DNA of 64,000 nt from Delphinus delphis (GCF_949987515.2 NC_082692.2:93195488-93259487); one strand, 5' to 3'; counted from the first letter of the stretch, positions 10,621-22,503 are shown. A program made the numbers and translations. Notes: a model not told the origin generated them from the sequence alone.

Positions 10621-12060
10621 AACCTGATTTGAGGATGGGGTGGGGAGAGCATTCTAGCAAAGAAAGCATACTTACAAAGGCCTGGTGATACTGTGCTGGA
10701 AATTCTATTTTATACTCAGCTTTGTCCCTGGTTGTCTTGGTGTTCTCTTGAAGAACAAAGACCAGAAGCCTGGAAACGTCTTTCCCCAGACTTCCTTGCC
10801 AGCAGGATTCCTTTCTTGACATTTAGACTTCAACCATGAGAGGTGTTGTGTGAGATCTGAAATACAGAAGAGAAGGAGAAGCCGTCATTCTCTGGCAGTT
10901 ACTGTGCATAGGGCGTAAGTGTGATCAGACGACAGATGAGAGATGGGCCAGCAGATTCCAGCTGTTCTCCTGAGAATCACCAGTTCTGTAGCTGATAATC
11001 AGGATGGGTGGTTTCTTCTGATTCCTTCACTTTCTGATTTCTTAAATGTTGGCATCCATTTCCCTAATCTTTGCTCCCTAGCCTTTTAAAAGTTTGTTTC
11101 TAATTCCGATACTAAATTCTTATATGCTTAAAATAATTAGAATGGCTTCTGTTTTCCTACAAAACATCGACTGATACAGATTTGAAGAAGCTTAGTGAGT
11201 TGATTAAAATGAAAGAAAGCCAGTGTGGCTGGAGTTGTCAGAATATGGGAAGAGAATTGTCATTTCAGACTGGAGGGGTCAAAATCCATAGTCCAGCTAG
11301 TTTTATAAATGAGTAAAGTCTGGAAAAAAAAGGAGTGGATAGTAGGGAATAGGGCAAATTGGAGAGCAAGCGTCCCATCGAAAGAGGACTCAGAATTTTT
11401 GAAATGAAGTAAGAAATCAAAAATTTTATGTCAGATGAGCTATGTGTAAATATTAGGTATATATTTAATTTTTAAAACAGAAGGTACTAGCCCAGATCAG
11501 ATTTCTGTCTGTCTGGTAGGTTGCCAGATTTTGAACACTGGCAGATCAGGCAAGATCTGTTAGGATATTTTCTTAAAATTTTTCTGCCATCAACTCTCTC
11601 CTAGTCCTTTCAATTTTCCCATTTCCTTTATCTACCACATTAGGCTCCAAAACCAATCTAAAATACCAGAAGTTGGGAGGAGAGGCTGAGTGTCTAGCAA
11701 AGTGAGATTTGAAGAAAAATACCCCCGTTCGTTTCTACCTGTTGGCCTTGCTTTGAGGCATATTTAGAAACTAGTTTCCATAGGTCCTTAACTATTCCTG
11801 CGTTAAAAGAGGATTTTAAAAGATGCTTCAGGATAACCTGTGCAGTAAAGGTGGTTTGTAGCATATCTAATTCTTGTTCTACATCTTTAGGCAATGGCAT
11901 ATGGAATTTTATTTTGGAGGTGAAAATAAATGTGATTAGTGTACATTGCTACTTTTTTTTTGCCAAAAATATTATGTAAGTTTAACATCATTAAATGGCT
12001 ATTGAAATGTTACAGCCATTGACAGTGGGCATTTTATGTAGTTAAAAAACAATGTGGGCG
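10621..12060. other. Stretch without recognised genes
   Basis: No repeat family, exon or RNA gene recognised. Base composition is ordinary, with short A- and T-runs only. Confidence 0.5.
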
Positions 12061-12084
12061 TTTCTGGGGGGATAATGAAAGTGT

Positions 12085-12335
12085 AGTGGAAAAATAATGC
12101 ACTTCAGAGTAGGAAGAGCTGGATTTCTACATCACTTTTCTATGTACTAGAGCACTTGCAGGTTTCTTACAGTCTCTGAGCTCCTGTAAATGGGGATAAG
12201 GGGAAGAAAGAGGACTAATTAATTGATTAAAAATTTTCTGAGAATCTACTTTATCCCAGCTATTGCCCTAGACATACTTAGTCTACCCACATGGAATTAA
12301 CGGTCTAGCAGGGAGACAGATGAGAAATAAATGAA
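12085..12335 (+). repeat. MIR/L2-like remnants
   Basis: 12085-12200 has a weak sense MIR pattern ('gagctggatttctac', 'gtctctgagctcctgtaaatggggataa'). 12235-12335 resembles an antisense L2-type sequence ('agaatctactttatcccagctattgccctag'). Confidence 0.45.
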
Positions 12336-12339
12336 TCGT

Positions 12340-13060
12340 ATTCAATTACTTGATTATAGTCGTGATAAGTGTGAATGGAGGAAAACTACAGCATACAATG
12401 AAAGCAAAACTAATGGAGAATGCTTGTGCATGGCGAGTACTAAAAAATATTTGTGTGTGAAAATTGAAAGCCCTTTTTTTGGTGTTAGATTTGGGAAAAG
12501 CTGTTTAAATAGCATAATGCCTTGCATATCAGATTTCAAGGGGTTATCATTACTTAGAGTCCTGATGCCATTTCCACAGAATGCAGAGTTAATGCTGAGT
12601 AATGACTTGGATATGAGAGATCGTGTGAAAAAATACTCCTGGTAATATACTCATTTTTAACTTGTTGCCTCTGACCTGTCTGGTCCTTACTTTTCTTTCT
12701 CAGTAGTGGTGTTTGGTGGGACGTGTTAAGGCTCCCGATTAAGGCATTCCCATGAAATTCTCAGACGAATTCAAGTCCACACTAAAGAATGGAAACAGGT
12801 ACCAAACAGGCATCTCTTCTCCACACTCTCTCCCATTGCTGCTTCATTCTGTTCTCATAGCAGAGGGCTCTCCTCTGCTTCTCTGTCTCCAGGTTATAGG
12901 ACGTTCCGGCCAGCTGCAGACACTAATTAACTCCTCTCTCCTGGGAGGGTCAGTCTTGGTCAGTTCTGCTTTTATCAGGTACTTACCCAAATTGAATCCA
13001 TAACGGGTAAGAGAGGTGGGATCCCTTGGTGCCACGTGACTCCCACCACCTAGAGAGTAA
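12340..13060. other. Stretch without recognised genes
   Basis: A 104-codon plus frame at 12331-12645 is open, but I recognise no domain or family in it. Its start lies in a repeat remnant. I treat it as a chance frame. Confidence 0.45.
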
Positions 13061-13200
13061 CTTCCAGGGTTTATTTACCTGTCCAGTGGGAGTAATAATA
13101 GTACCTCCTTTACCAGGAATGTTGCAAAGCTTAGATGACGTAATTGACAGTACCTGGCACAGAGTAAGCATCAATAAACGTGAGCTTATTGTTTTTGTTG
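13061..13200 (+). repeat. MIR SINE
   Basis: Good sense MIR 3' half: 'gggagtaataatagtacctcc', then 'gacagtacctggcacagagtaagcatcaataaac'. MIRs are tRNA-derived SINEs of early mammals, so this is an old, immobile copy. Confidence 0.8.
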
Positions 13201-13980
13201 CTGTTTAACGTATTATTTCAATCTTTGTAAGAGACATCTTTGCTCAGAACCATTGGACCCATTTCAGGAAGTTTAGAATAAAGGAAGAGGCTTATTCTGT
13301 AACTAACGCTTAAGCAAGTTTGGGAATATGAGTCTGAACTTGTCCTCATTACCTCATTAAAGAGTATGGGTCTTAGAAACATGGCTCACGTAATTAAATT
13401 CATTATACTCTATTCTTTATCATTCTTTTGAAGCAAACCAGATGCGAAGAAGGCAAATGTGAAAGCTTATCATTCCCCAGGGTAAGACTAAATATTCAAG
13501 CTAGATGTTTGGACGTTTCTCAACTTCTAATGAATAAAATAAGCATTGATAATAATATAATTGTTGGGGCCCATTGAAGTTTGCAGTTATTAAAACAGTA
13601 ATAAAAAGAAACTCATCATAGCCATTACATGATTTTCCCACATTTTAATAGGCATTTGCCCCTTTGAATAAAGCTTGTCCATTAAATTCTCAGATGAATA
13701 AAGTTAATGTAAATGAACATTTTTAAGTCAGTACACACTGGCTGAAAATGTTTTTTTTTTTTTTTTCTGTTTCCTATTTTCTCAAGTTTTTGGCTAATTG
13801 GAAAAAGCACTTGTGTTATAAAGTCAGCCTACCATGGTAAAAGGTTCCAGCATATCTGTGGTATATCCATATTAAATAATTAAACATAGGTAAAATGAGC
13901 TTTTGGCAATTAGGTGAAAGTAGTTTTTGTTCTTCTTGGTAATAAAATGGTTGTGATTCGGATCAGTACAAGTCTGTATT
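13201..13980. other. Stretch without recognised genes
   Basis: No gene or repeat recognised apart from an 18-nt T-run near 13750. Confidence 0.5.
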
Positions 13981-13984
13981 GAGC

Positions 13985-14345
13985 CAGGCCTGCTGTCACC
14001 TCAGGGCCCTTGCACTGCCTATACTTCTGCCTGGAGCCCTCTTCCTAGACATTTGCATGGCTCCGCCCTCCCCCCCCCACCAGGTCTTTGCTCAGATGTT
14101 ACGTCCTCAGTGACATTTACTGTGCCCGCCCTGTTAAAAGCTGTATTCTGCTAACCCAGCATTCCTCACCCTCCTTACATTGATGGATGTTTCCTAAAGA
14201 ACTTACTACCTTCTAACATGTTGGATCCTTTACTTATTTATGATGTTACTGTCTGTCTTTACACTGTTTTTGTCTCTTTTCCCTGATGTACCTCCAGTGC
14301 CTCAAACCATACCAGGCACAGAGTTGACCTACAATAAATATCTAA
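13985..14345 (+). mobile_element. L2 LINE 3' end
   Basis: Classic sense L2: 'ctcagggcccttgcactgcc', 'tctgcctggagccctcttcc', 'aggtctttgctcagatgttacg', then 'ttacttatttatgatgttac' and the tail 'ataccaggcacagag...caataaat'. The short C-run near 14073 is internal. It is an old fixed insertion. Confidence 0.85.
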
Positions 14346-14447
14346 TGCAGGAAATATGTAATGTACATATAAATATTATATATGCATATTTATCTGTAAG
14401 TTAGTAGAGCTAGAATATTTTAGTATATGTTTTCATATTACTATTTT

Positions 14448-14777
14448 TTAAAATAAATTTATTTATTTATATTTGGCTGTGTTGGGTCTTCGTTGCTACG
14501 CATGGGATTTCTCTAGTTGCGGCGAGCGGGGGCTACTCTTGATCGCAGTGCGCAGGCTTCTTATTGCGGTGGCTTCTCTTGTTGCAGAGCACGGGCTTCT
14601 AGGTACACGGGCTTCGGTAGTTGTGGCTCGTGGGCTCTAGAGCACAGACTCAGTAGTTGTGGTGCACGGGCTTACTTGCTCTGCGGCATGTGGGATCTTC
14701 CCGGACCAAGGCTCAAACCCTTGTCCCTTGCATAGGCAGGCAGATTCTTATCCACTGCGCCACCAGGGAAGTCCCCC
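14448..14777 (-). mobile_element. CHR-type SINE, long form
   Basis: Minus-strand copy with an A/T-rich tail at 14448-14472, a long body ('ttggctgtgttgggtcttcg', 'gcgagcgggggctactc') and a tRNA-like head at the right end. Near-identical flanks TATTACTATTTT (14436-14447) and TATTACTACTTTT (14778-14790) form the target-site duplication. The short open frames on both strands here are part of the SINE. Confidence 0.95.
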
Positions 14778-14798
14778 TATTACTACTTTTAAACTTTG

Positions 14799-14841
14799 AT
14801 CCATCCATGTATCCGCCCACCCATCCATCCATCCATCTATG
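14799..14841. repeat. (CCAT)n-like microsatellite
   Basis: Degenerate CCAT/CCAC tetranucleotide run next to the SINE target duplication. Confidence 0.85.
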
Positions 14842-14879
14842 AATATATTCTGAGCACTTAATACTTTTCTCTGGAGCTT

Positions 14880-15675
14880 TATTTTGCTTTGGAGAGGGAA
14901 AAAAAGGAAGGAGGGCGGTATTCCTGTCTCGATTGAGCTTATGATACTGTTTGGCAAGAGGCAATTAAATATTTTCTATTAAATGGGATCAGAGGTATTA
15001 GAGGTGAAGCACTGGATACTATGGGCGAAGATAGCAGACGTGGACACAGACTTAGGCTTCCTTGAAGAGAAGAGCGGAGTGATAGGTAAGAGTTATCCCA
15101 GTGAAGGCGTGAGGTGTGTGAGGGATTTGGAGCAGACAGAATGCATGGCAGATGTGAGTCAAGCAGAACAGCGTTTGCATAAGCCTAGAACAGAAGAGAT
15201 TGGAGTGCTTCCAAGGAAAAGAAAGTTGAGTGTTGTAGACTGTAGGGTAGGCACGTGGAGAATGATGAGAGAAACAGAGGCCAAGTCTTCAAGCTCGTAA
15301 GACCCATGGACATGTTTCAGTTTGTCTTGGCTATTCATGCATTTTAAGCAGCAGAGAATGATGCTCTGTTATTCCACGAAAGACGACTGCTCTGTTTGTA
15401 CGTCTCATCCTTCTACCGTGAATGCCAAATATAATGCCTTAGGATAACTGCTGGTGTCAAATATGGCCTATAAAAGCTGTTGCCTGAATACCATTTTAGA
15501 GTATGTTTGCTCTCTTTGCCGGCCAAGAATCTATTTCCTCCTCCTCTGATCATGAAACCTAAAGTCTCCTTTGGGGGACTCTTTTCATCCCTGCTTTTAG
15601 TCCCTGACTGTTGAGTGGGGCTCCACTCCAGAGGCTGGAGGTGGAAGATGTGAGCCTGCCCTCTGAGGGCACTGA
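14880..15675. other. Stretch without recognised genes
   Basis: A 105-codon plus frame at 14983-15300 lies in purine-rich sequence that looks like a degenerate old repeat. I recognise no protein family. The rest is unique. Confidence 0.4.
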
Positions 15676-15679
15676 ATCC

Positions 15680-16085
15680 CCATGCTTACGGTGGTTCATT
15701 CGGATGTGAACACATTACCCAGGTTCAGCCAATCAGTGTGATTTCACCTAGGTAGTTAGTTCAAGATGGGCAGAGTGGTGTAAATAAAGTGAATTCCGGC
15801 ATCATTGGGAGGAAAAGCTCATTTTTTACTAGATTTGAACCTTCGAAGCTTTGGCGGTCTTAAGCTGCTAGAAGCCATCTTGGTACCGAATGGAGCCTGA
15901 GAGTTAAGTCAAGAAGGGAAAGAGCAGTAGGACAGGACTGGGATCCTGGGGCTTGACGACATTGTCTGACGCTTAAGTCAAGCTTTGCATAAAGCCTGAA
16001 AAAAACTGCAGTTTTCAGAAGCATGAATTACTTTTACGGTTTCATTTTCATTTTTGCTTAAGCAGTTTGAACTGCGTCTTTCTTG
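15680..16085 (+). repeat. Probable old LTR-like repeat
   Basis: The order 'cattacccaggttcagccaatcag', 'gctgctagaagccatcttgg' and 'tttgcttaagcagtttgaactg' resembles an old mammalian LTR. I cannot name the family, and the borders are approximate. Confidence 0.4.
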
Positions 16086-16814
16086 TCTTTGCAGAGCTAA
16101 GCATCCTGACATACACTGCAAGAGATTTATTTCTCTGTTGTAGGCTCCCATGCTGCTGTTTGCTTAAATGGGGTGCTGACACTGGTTAGTAAACATCAGC
16201 ACTTGAAGTGAGCTATTTCAATACAGTGACTTGAATTCCCTCTTGTTCTATGCAATTCATCATTGCTAATGTGAAGAAATATTTTCTCCTTTATCTTGTC
16301 CGTTACTCTAACACATACCAAATTCTTTGAATTTTCACCTGCTCCATACTTGTTATTTTCTGAGATGATTATCTGAGAAAACTCCAGATAACATCAATGA
16401 TTCTTTGCTTTTTCCTGGAACGGTAAGGAGAGTGGCATGTTGATGAACTCTGCGGGTCCTGCACTGAGCCCCGACCCGAAACCTTGTTAAAATCTCATTC
16501 AGATGCACGCCACACTTTACAGAGGAATTCCTAGTATCCCCCAAGCTCCAAATCAAACTACTGTTTACTGTAACGGAAACAATATTTTCTCATCCGTAGT
16601 GGAAAGGTTCCATTTTGTAAGAAATCTTAACTGGTTGGATGTTGATCAATTTCAAGTCTTTTTTTTTTTTTTAAGAGAAGTTAGTTGTAGGTAATTTTGA
16701 GTTATTCTTTCTGAAAATGAATACAGTTAATTTCATTATTCATTACTTTTATTATGAAAATGTAACTTCTATACATCATTGTTTACTTCAGTTACCTCTG
16801 AAATCAACTACTTA
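16086..16814. other. Stretch without recognised genes
   Basis: Nothing recognised apart from a T-run at about 16660-16673. Confidence 0.5.
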
Positions 16815-16915
16815 GTCATTGGTTCATTCATGTATTTATCCATTCAACAAAAGCTTGTTGAACACCAGTTGCTGTTCTTGGTATTATGCATACAGAGAAA
16901 ATTGGTAACGATCTT
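16815..16915 (-). repeat. L2-like remnant
   Basis: 'ggttcattcatgtatttatcc', 'ttcaacaaaagcttgttgaac' and 'ttggtattatgcatacagag' follow the antisense pattern common to L2-type repeats. Confidence 0.5.
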
Positions 16916-17061
16916 TATTTTTAAGGAATGCATATGGATGGAATTCCTAGTGATTGTTTTAAAGTTTAGGGAATGGAGTTCTAAAGAGAATTTTTTTTTT
17001 TTTTTTTTTTACTGTGGCTACTACATAGAGTATGCCCTTATGAGAGACACTGGATAATATT

Positions 17062-17190
17062 AGTGGTCCTCAAACTTTCAGTTATAGGTCCCTACCCTTA
17101 GAGAGGTTGGGGAGTGGAGCCAGGAATATATATTTCCAGCCAGCTTACCAGGTTTCCATTCCACCTGGTCAGTGGCTCGTGCTTTGAAAT
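17062..17190 (+). mobile_element. MER5-like hAT-Charlie DNA transposon remnant
   Basis: Begins 'agtggtcctcaaactttcag', followed by 'ggagccaggaatatatatttccagcc' and 'agcttaccaggt'. This matches the order of MER5-type non-autonomous hAT elements, with no coding capacity. A 22-nt T-run lies just upstream at 16990-17011. Confidence 0.5.
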
Positions 17191-17530
17191 TTGTGTTTTT
17201 ATAGGCTTGTAGCTATATTGAAAAAAGGAACTTGTGAGGGAAAGGTGTAGAGGCATTAGACTAGAAGAGAGATAAGGGCAAAACCTCTTTGCCTAGAATC
17301 CAAGACCATGGATAATATGATCCTGGTTGATAAGTCCAGCTTCATCTTTCGCTGTACCCCCAAACAACCTAACAACCCACTGCTTTAAGTAAAGTACCTG
17401 CTAAGAACATTTCAGTATTTTCGCATATGAGACTCCTCTTCCCTTCTCTCCCACCCATAGAATGCCATTTGCCCCCATCTTCCCCTAGAGTGTCTGATTT
17501 TTGCCAATCAGCAAGAACCTGTCTAGCCTT

Positions 17531-17690
17531 AGTGCTCCTCAAACTTTAATTGGCATACATGTCACCCAGGAATATTGTTAAAATATAAATTCTGGCTCGG
17601 GTCTGGGCAGGGCTGGAAGCTCTACGTGTCTAACAAGCTCCCAGGTGATGCTGATGCTACTGGACCATGAACCATACTGGGAGTAGCAAG
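17531..17690 (+). mobile_element. MER5A-like hAT-Charlie element
   Basis: 'agtgctcctcaaactttaat', 'aaaatataaattctggctc', then 'caagctcccaggtgatgctgatgct' and 'ggaccatgaaccatactggg'. This covers most of the short MER5A element in order. It is a non-autonomous DNA transposon with no protein. Confidence 0.75.
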
Positions 17691-17804
17691 CTTCCACCTT
17701 ATAGTAAATCCTTTCTTCTCACATTCCCTCCTGTCCTGGTAAATGTCCAGTTTTATGTCTATTTCCCAGCATTAGTAATTTTTCCCTATGCATACTTCTC
17801 TAAG

Positions 17805-17985
17805 AGAACTAATATTTACTTTTTACCTACTGAATGCTAAGCGTTTCATGTGTATTGTCTCAATTCTCTCATACCCTGTTGAAATGGTATTATCACCCCC
17901 ATTTTATAGATATTAGGAAATAGGTTCTGAGAGATTAAGGAATTGTTTTTTTTCTTTTTACCAAAGATCATACACAGTCTTTAAA
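17805..17985 (-). repeat. MIR SINE (antisense)
   Basis: 'aatgctaagcgtttcatgtgtattgtctcaa' is followed by 'atggtattatcacccccattttatagat', the antisense MIR order. It is old and degraded. Confidence 0.65.
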
Positions 17986-18224
17986 AAGTTTTTGAGGTTA
18001 TGGTCTGGATTTCCTATGTCTTTAACTCTGAAACAATACACAAGGCAGGGGTTTACACATGATGGGAGTTCAGTAGACTCACAATATCAGTTGATAAATA
18101 ATGAACACTGCAAATAATAATTTTAAGTATTTGTGATGAATTGGAAAATACAATATAACATTGAGTGAAAAATATCAGGGTATCGAATGATCAGTAAGAC
18201 CACCCTAACTGTGTCAAAAGTGCA

Positions 18225-18390
18225 TTGGTATGCACAGGAAAAAAGAGTTTGAAAGAAAATAAACTAACACCTATATATAGTGGCTATCTTGTGGTGGGAG
18301 AACTGGTAGTATAGGATTTCAGCTTTTATGCTTAGCTGTAGCTTCTGATTTTTTTCAGTGAACAGATTTTGCTTTTATAACCGGAAAACC
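18225..18390 (+). repeat. Possible old L1 3'-end remnant (sense)
   Basis: 'tagtggctatcttgtggtgggag' and 'ttcagtgaacagattttgcttttataac' resemble old L1ME-type 3' ends. Weak evidence. Confidence 0.4.
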
Positions 18391-18636
18391 CGATAAAAAT
18401 AATAAGGTATAGTGAAGCTATCGCTAGGATGAGGGTGAGACTTGTCTGGGAAAGAATAGAGGCAGACATATCAGGAAGATAGATGTCTGGCATATTATGG
18501 GCCATTGGTGCTGGCTCGTAGGTGGGGGTCAGTCTTGAAAGAAGCAAACCCCGTGTTTGTTGTAAACTTGTTTCTAGTTTTTGTTTTAAACTTATTTCTA
18601 GTTTCTTTGAAACTTAAGAGTGGTATTTATTACGTT

Positions 18637-19124
18637 AAAAATTTTATTGGAGTATAACTGATTTACAATGTCGTGTTAGTTTCAAGTATACAGCATAGTG
18701 ATTCAGTTATACCTATACATATATTCTTTCTTTTTCAGATTCTTGTCCCATATAGGTTATTACAGAATATCGAATAGAGTTCCCCATACTATACAGTAGG
18801 TCCTTGTTGGTTATTTTATATATGGTAGTGTGTGCATGTTAATCCCAAGCTCCTAGTTTATCCCCCTTCACCTTTGCCCTTTGGTAACCATAACTTTGTT
18901 TTCAAAATCTGTGAGTCTGTTTCTGTTTTGTAAATAAGTTCATTTGTATCATTTTTTAAAATTAGATTCCACATATGAGTGATAGCGTGTGTTTATCTTT
19001 CTCTGTCTGACTCACTTCACTTAGTATGATAATCTCTAAGTCCATCCATGTTGCTACAAATGGCATTATTTCATTCTTTTTTATGGCTGAGTAATATTCC
19101 ATTGTATATATGTACTACAGCTTC
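18637..19124 (-). mobile_element. L1 3'UTR/ORF2-end fragment (antisense), cetartiodactyl type
   Basis: Starts at the tail side with 'aaaattttattggagtataac' and runs through 'agttccccatactatacag', 'ctgtttctgttttgtaaataag' and 'gtaatattccattgtatatatg'. Flanking TATTACGTT (18628-18636) and TATTACATT (19125-19133) form a likely target-site duplication with one mismatch. It is 5'-truncated at about 490 bp. Confidence 0.85.
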
Positions 19125-19133
19125 TATTACATT

Positions 19134-19680
19134 TTAAACTTATTTTCACTGAAGTGTTATATACGTGCAGAAAAGTTCACATTGCGTAAGTGTGCTTCTG
19201 CATGGATTTCTCCAAACTGAACATACCCACGTGAGCAGCCCGTAAATCAAGAAACAGAACACTGCCAGCATGCTCAGAGCCCTCTTGTCCCCCCTCTGGT
19301 CATCCGCTACCCAAAATGCCCACAGCCACCAGGGTAACCACCAACCCAACTTGCAAAAGCATGGGCCTGGTTTGCCTGTTTTTTACTGTATAAACCTGGA
19401 ATCAGAGTTTATATGGTAAAAAAAAAAAAAAAAAAAAAAGTGTATACTACTTTGTGTCTAATTTATTTTACACAGTGTTATGTTTGTGAGATTTGTTAAC
19501 AGTGCGTGTTTTTATGGCGCTTTCATGTTCATTGTGGTGTGGTATTCCATTATGTGAATATAGCAATGTTTATTCTTGATGGGCATTTGGGTCGTTTTCA
19601 GGTTCTGGTGATTACGTATAATACTGTTAGGCATATTCTACTATGGATTTTGGACAATGGTATTTTTTTAAATATGTTCT
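19134..19680 (-). mobile_element. Older L1M 3'-part (antisense)
   Basis: 'gaagtgttatatacgtgcagaaaagttc', 'aaatcaagaaacagaacactgccagcat' and 'gggtaaccacc' are antisense L1M 3'UTR. From 19440 onwards, 'tgtttgtgagatttg', 'gtattccattatgtgaata' and 'gatgggcatttgggtcg' are antisense ORF2. A 21-nt A-run at 19420-19440 sits inside it. Confidence 0.7.
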
Positions 19681-19724
19681 GACAACTATTTGAAACAGAT
19701 TCTTCTGATGGATTTTGGTGTATA

Positions 19725-19862
19725 GCAGTGTCCAAAAACTCTCAATGTGCCCAAAGAATTATCTAGAAAGCTCTGGAGATGTTTGAGGTGACAGCTATGT
19801 GGCAAGACTCTGCAACCCGTACTTTCAGTAGATGTTGTATGGATCACATTTTGAGGAACACC
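19725..19862 (-). repeat. Possible MER5-like remnant
   Basis: 'tatagcagtgtccaaaaact' at one end and 'ggatcacattttgaggaacac' at the other are the worn ends of a MER5-type element. The middle is poorly conserved. Confidence 0.4.
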
Positions 19863-19889
19863 TTTATGAAAAGAAAGAATATGGGGCTG

Positions 19890-20080
19890 AGAGGAGGTTC
19901 CAGTCTTGTTTTTTATTCTACCAGCATGGTCTTAGGTGAAATTATGTGACCATGTTACATTTGTTTCTCCACCTATAAAAATGCCTCCCCAAGTTGACTG
20001 GTTCAAATCAAAGAAAAAAATACTATATAAAAATGTTATACACATGAAGCACTCTGTAAATAAGACGTTATTTTTTTTAT
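19890..20080 (+). repeat. MIR-like remnant
   Basis: 'gtcttgttttttattctaccagcatggtcttaggtgaa' followed by 'gtttctccacctataaaaatg' keeps the sense MIR order. Confidence 0.45.
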
Positions 20081-20499
20081 CACCCAGAGCCTAAAAATGA
20101 GGGTAAATAGAGAAAATATGGAATTAATAATCATACCATATACTTAGGCGAAATGCCTCAAGGTTTTTTCTTCTGTTGTTTGTTTTTATGAACTCCTGCT
20201 GCTTCTATAAAAATTGTGACAGCACAGAGAGGTCTGATGTCTATAGAAAATTGACTCCTTTTATCCCAGGATATGGAAGCATTTTGGAAAAAGAACATTG
20301 TTCATGGATAGGCCCAAAACACACTGAATCAGCAGGGAGTCAGTGGCAGGTTGATCAAGGAGGTAAGGAAGAAAGCCCAAAGCCAGACTGAATTAATATA
20401 TCGTTTCACATTCCTCTAACGCTATATCAAGATACAGCACAGGAATTTATACGTGATACGAGCTCAATCCATTCATACTCATCAGCTGATAAACAAGGA

Positions 20500-20935
20500 A
20501 CCTTCTCTGATGCCTAATTCCCTGCCTCTCTTCCACTTGCTCTGTGCTCTCGCCTCACTGAACTTCTTTCAGAGTCCTAAATATGCTCTGCTCTTTCCAA
20601 CTTTAGCACTTTTGCCCATCTTGTAATCTTTCCCTGGAATACCACTCTCTACCATTCTCTGCCCAGTGGGTACCTATTTATCCTTAACTTAAGGGTCACG
20701 TCCCCAGTGGGGACTTCCTGGCCTTTATGTGGGATCTCTGGCTACATAATGTTACGTTACCCACCTATCACCCTAAATGTCTTTACGAGAGCACCCATCA
20801 TGCTGCTGACTCTTCATAGCTGATTTCTCATGCAACCATAGGCTCCATAAGAACAGAGATTATGCTTGCCTCATGGGCTGCTGTATCCTCAAAAGCCCAT
20901 AGCACAGCCAATTATAAGCTCAATAATGATTTGTG
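20500..20935 (+). mobile_element. L2 LINE 3' end
   Basis: Sense L2 order: 'cttctctgatgcctaattcc', 'tttccctggaataccac', 'taacttaagggtcacgtcccc', 'cataggctccataagaacagag', then a tail 'agcacagcc...ctcaataatg'. Diverged but continuous over about 430 bp. Confidence 0.7.
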
Positions 20936-21524
20936 TGTGCTGCTTCCTCTCTTCTAAATGCCAAGAAAGAACAGATCCTTGGAAGCTATTGGTCAGGACA
21001 CCCAAGAGCAGTGGTACTTGAAAACTGCTGCTGACTCCATGCAAGAATGCCTTACCTAAAGGACATGTGATATCTGTTGCTATTTGCTTTTGATACCTGA
21101 CAATCACTTTGTTTTTTTGAATCGGAAAAGAGGCAGCTTATGTTTATGTTGATTGGCAGGCGCCTAGAGTTGCTGGATACGTATCCTTGCAAGTAAACCT
21201 TACCTTTGATCATAATTTCAGAACTCTTTCCAAAGGGAAGGGATCAGAAGTAGCATTTCACTTAAGGCAGAGTGACGCACATCAGGTCATGAACTCAATG
21301 ACTCACCCATGAATATGGGCAGTTTTGGACTCTGAACTCAAAATGGCCATTGAGATCACAGCCAGAATGAAAATAATATTTAGAGAGGTTATTGTTATTT
21401 GGATCTGAGAATCAAAGCCAGCCTTTGTTCTTTTCTTTCTGTGTCATTTGCTACTTCTACCAAAACTTTGGCCTTTTATTTTGAGGAATGGCAGAGATGG
21501 GATCCCTGGGTTATCCATTAATCA

Positions 21525-21655
21525 TCCGTCCACCCATCCATCCACTAAGTCACCTATCCACCTACCCTCCCAACTCTCCACCCACCCGCCTACCCATCTG
21601 CCTGTCTATCCACCCACCCATCCATCCATCCGTCCATCCGTCCATCCATTGGCTA
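21525..21655. repeat. (CCAT/CCAC)n minisatellite-like tract
   Basis: About 130 bp of imperfect CCAT, CCAC, CCGT and CTGT tetranucleotides. It translates to Pro/Ser/His-rich nonsense in all plus frames. Confidence 0.9.
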
Positions 21656-21735
21656 AATAGATGCAAAGTCACCTATAGTGTTACACATTCAAGCTCTTGA
21701 GTTGAGAAGAGGCATTATGCTTATTTCAGAATTTC

Positions 21736-22088
21736 CTTTTTTTTAAAATTAATTCATTTATTTATGGCTACGTTGGGTCTTTGGTGCTGTGTGCGGGCTT
21801 TCTCTAGTTGCGGCGAGCGGGGGCTACTCTTTGTTGCGGTGCGTGGACTTCTCATTGTGGTGGCTTCTCTTGTTGCAGAGCACAGGCTCTAGGCATGCAG
21901 GCTTCAGTAGTTGTGGCATGCGGGCCCAGTAGTTGCGGCTCGCAGGCTCTAGAGCACAGGTTCAGTAGTTGTGGCGCATGGGCTCAGGTGCTCCACGGCA
22001 TGTGGGATCTTCCCGGACCGGGGCCTGAACCTGTGTCCCCTGCATCGGCAGGTGGATTCTTAACCACTGTGCCACCAGGGAAGTCCCA
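21736..22088 (-). mobile_element. CHR-type SINE, long form
   Basis: A/T-rich tail at 21736-21765, long body, and tRNA-like head at the right. Perfect 14-bp target-site duplication TATTTCAGAATTTC at 21722-21735 and 22089-22102. The 111-codon plus frame across it is only the SINE read backwards. Confidence 0.96.
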
Positions 22089-22220
22089 TATTTCAGAATT
22101 TCTTAAGGCATCAAATTTATGTAAGGCACAGTGGCAAAAATGATGGCTAGACAGGAAGAGAAAGGGCAGAAGTGCTGTAAGACTCAAAGGGAGAATTTTA
22201 ACATTATGCTGGACTTAAAA

Positions 22221-22294
22221 TGTTTGGGTTTAAAGTATATTCAAAATTTCCCAAGAAAATATTTGGGTTTAAAGTATATTCAAAATTGCCCAAC
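22221..22294. repeat. 39-bp tandem duplication (two units)
   Basis: 'tttgggtttaaagtatattc' starts at 22223 and again at 22262, a 39-bp period. The units differ at few positions (TTTCCC versus TTGCCC). The second unit contains the SINE target site at 22282-22294. Confidence 0.9.
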
Positions 22295-22295
22295 A

Positions 22296-22503
22296 GGGCT
22301 TCCCTGGTGGCGCAGTGGTTGAGAGTCCGCCTGCCAATGCAGGGGACGCGGGTTCGTGCCCCAGTCCTGGAGGATCCCACATGCCGCGGAGCGGCTGGGC
22401 CCGTGAGCCATGGCCGCTGAGCCTGCGCGTCCGGAGCCTGTGCTCCGTGGCAGGAGAGGCCACAGCAGTGAGAGGCCCGCGTACTGCAAAAAAAAAAAAA
22501 AAA
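22296..22503 (+). mobile_element. CHR-type SINE, short form
   Basis: Begins 'gggcttccctggtggcgcag', has B-box 'gggttcgtgcc', and ends in an A-run at 22489-22507. Target-site duplication AAAATTGCCCAAC (22282-22294) and AAAATTGGCCAAC (22504-22516), with one mismatch. CpG sites are well preserved, which suggests youth. Confidence 0.96.

Noticed and set aside
12331..12645. 104-codon plus-strand frame
   Set aside because: No recognisable domain, starts in a repeat remnant, ordinary composition.
21448..21660. Pro/His-rich open frames
   Set aside because: Translation of the CCAT/CCAC tract.
22296..22450. tRNA gene suggested by A- and B-box-like motifs
   Set aside because: The boxes belong to the SINE head. 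Poly(A) tail and target duplications show a retroposon, not a tRNA gene.
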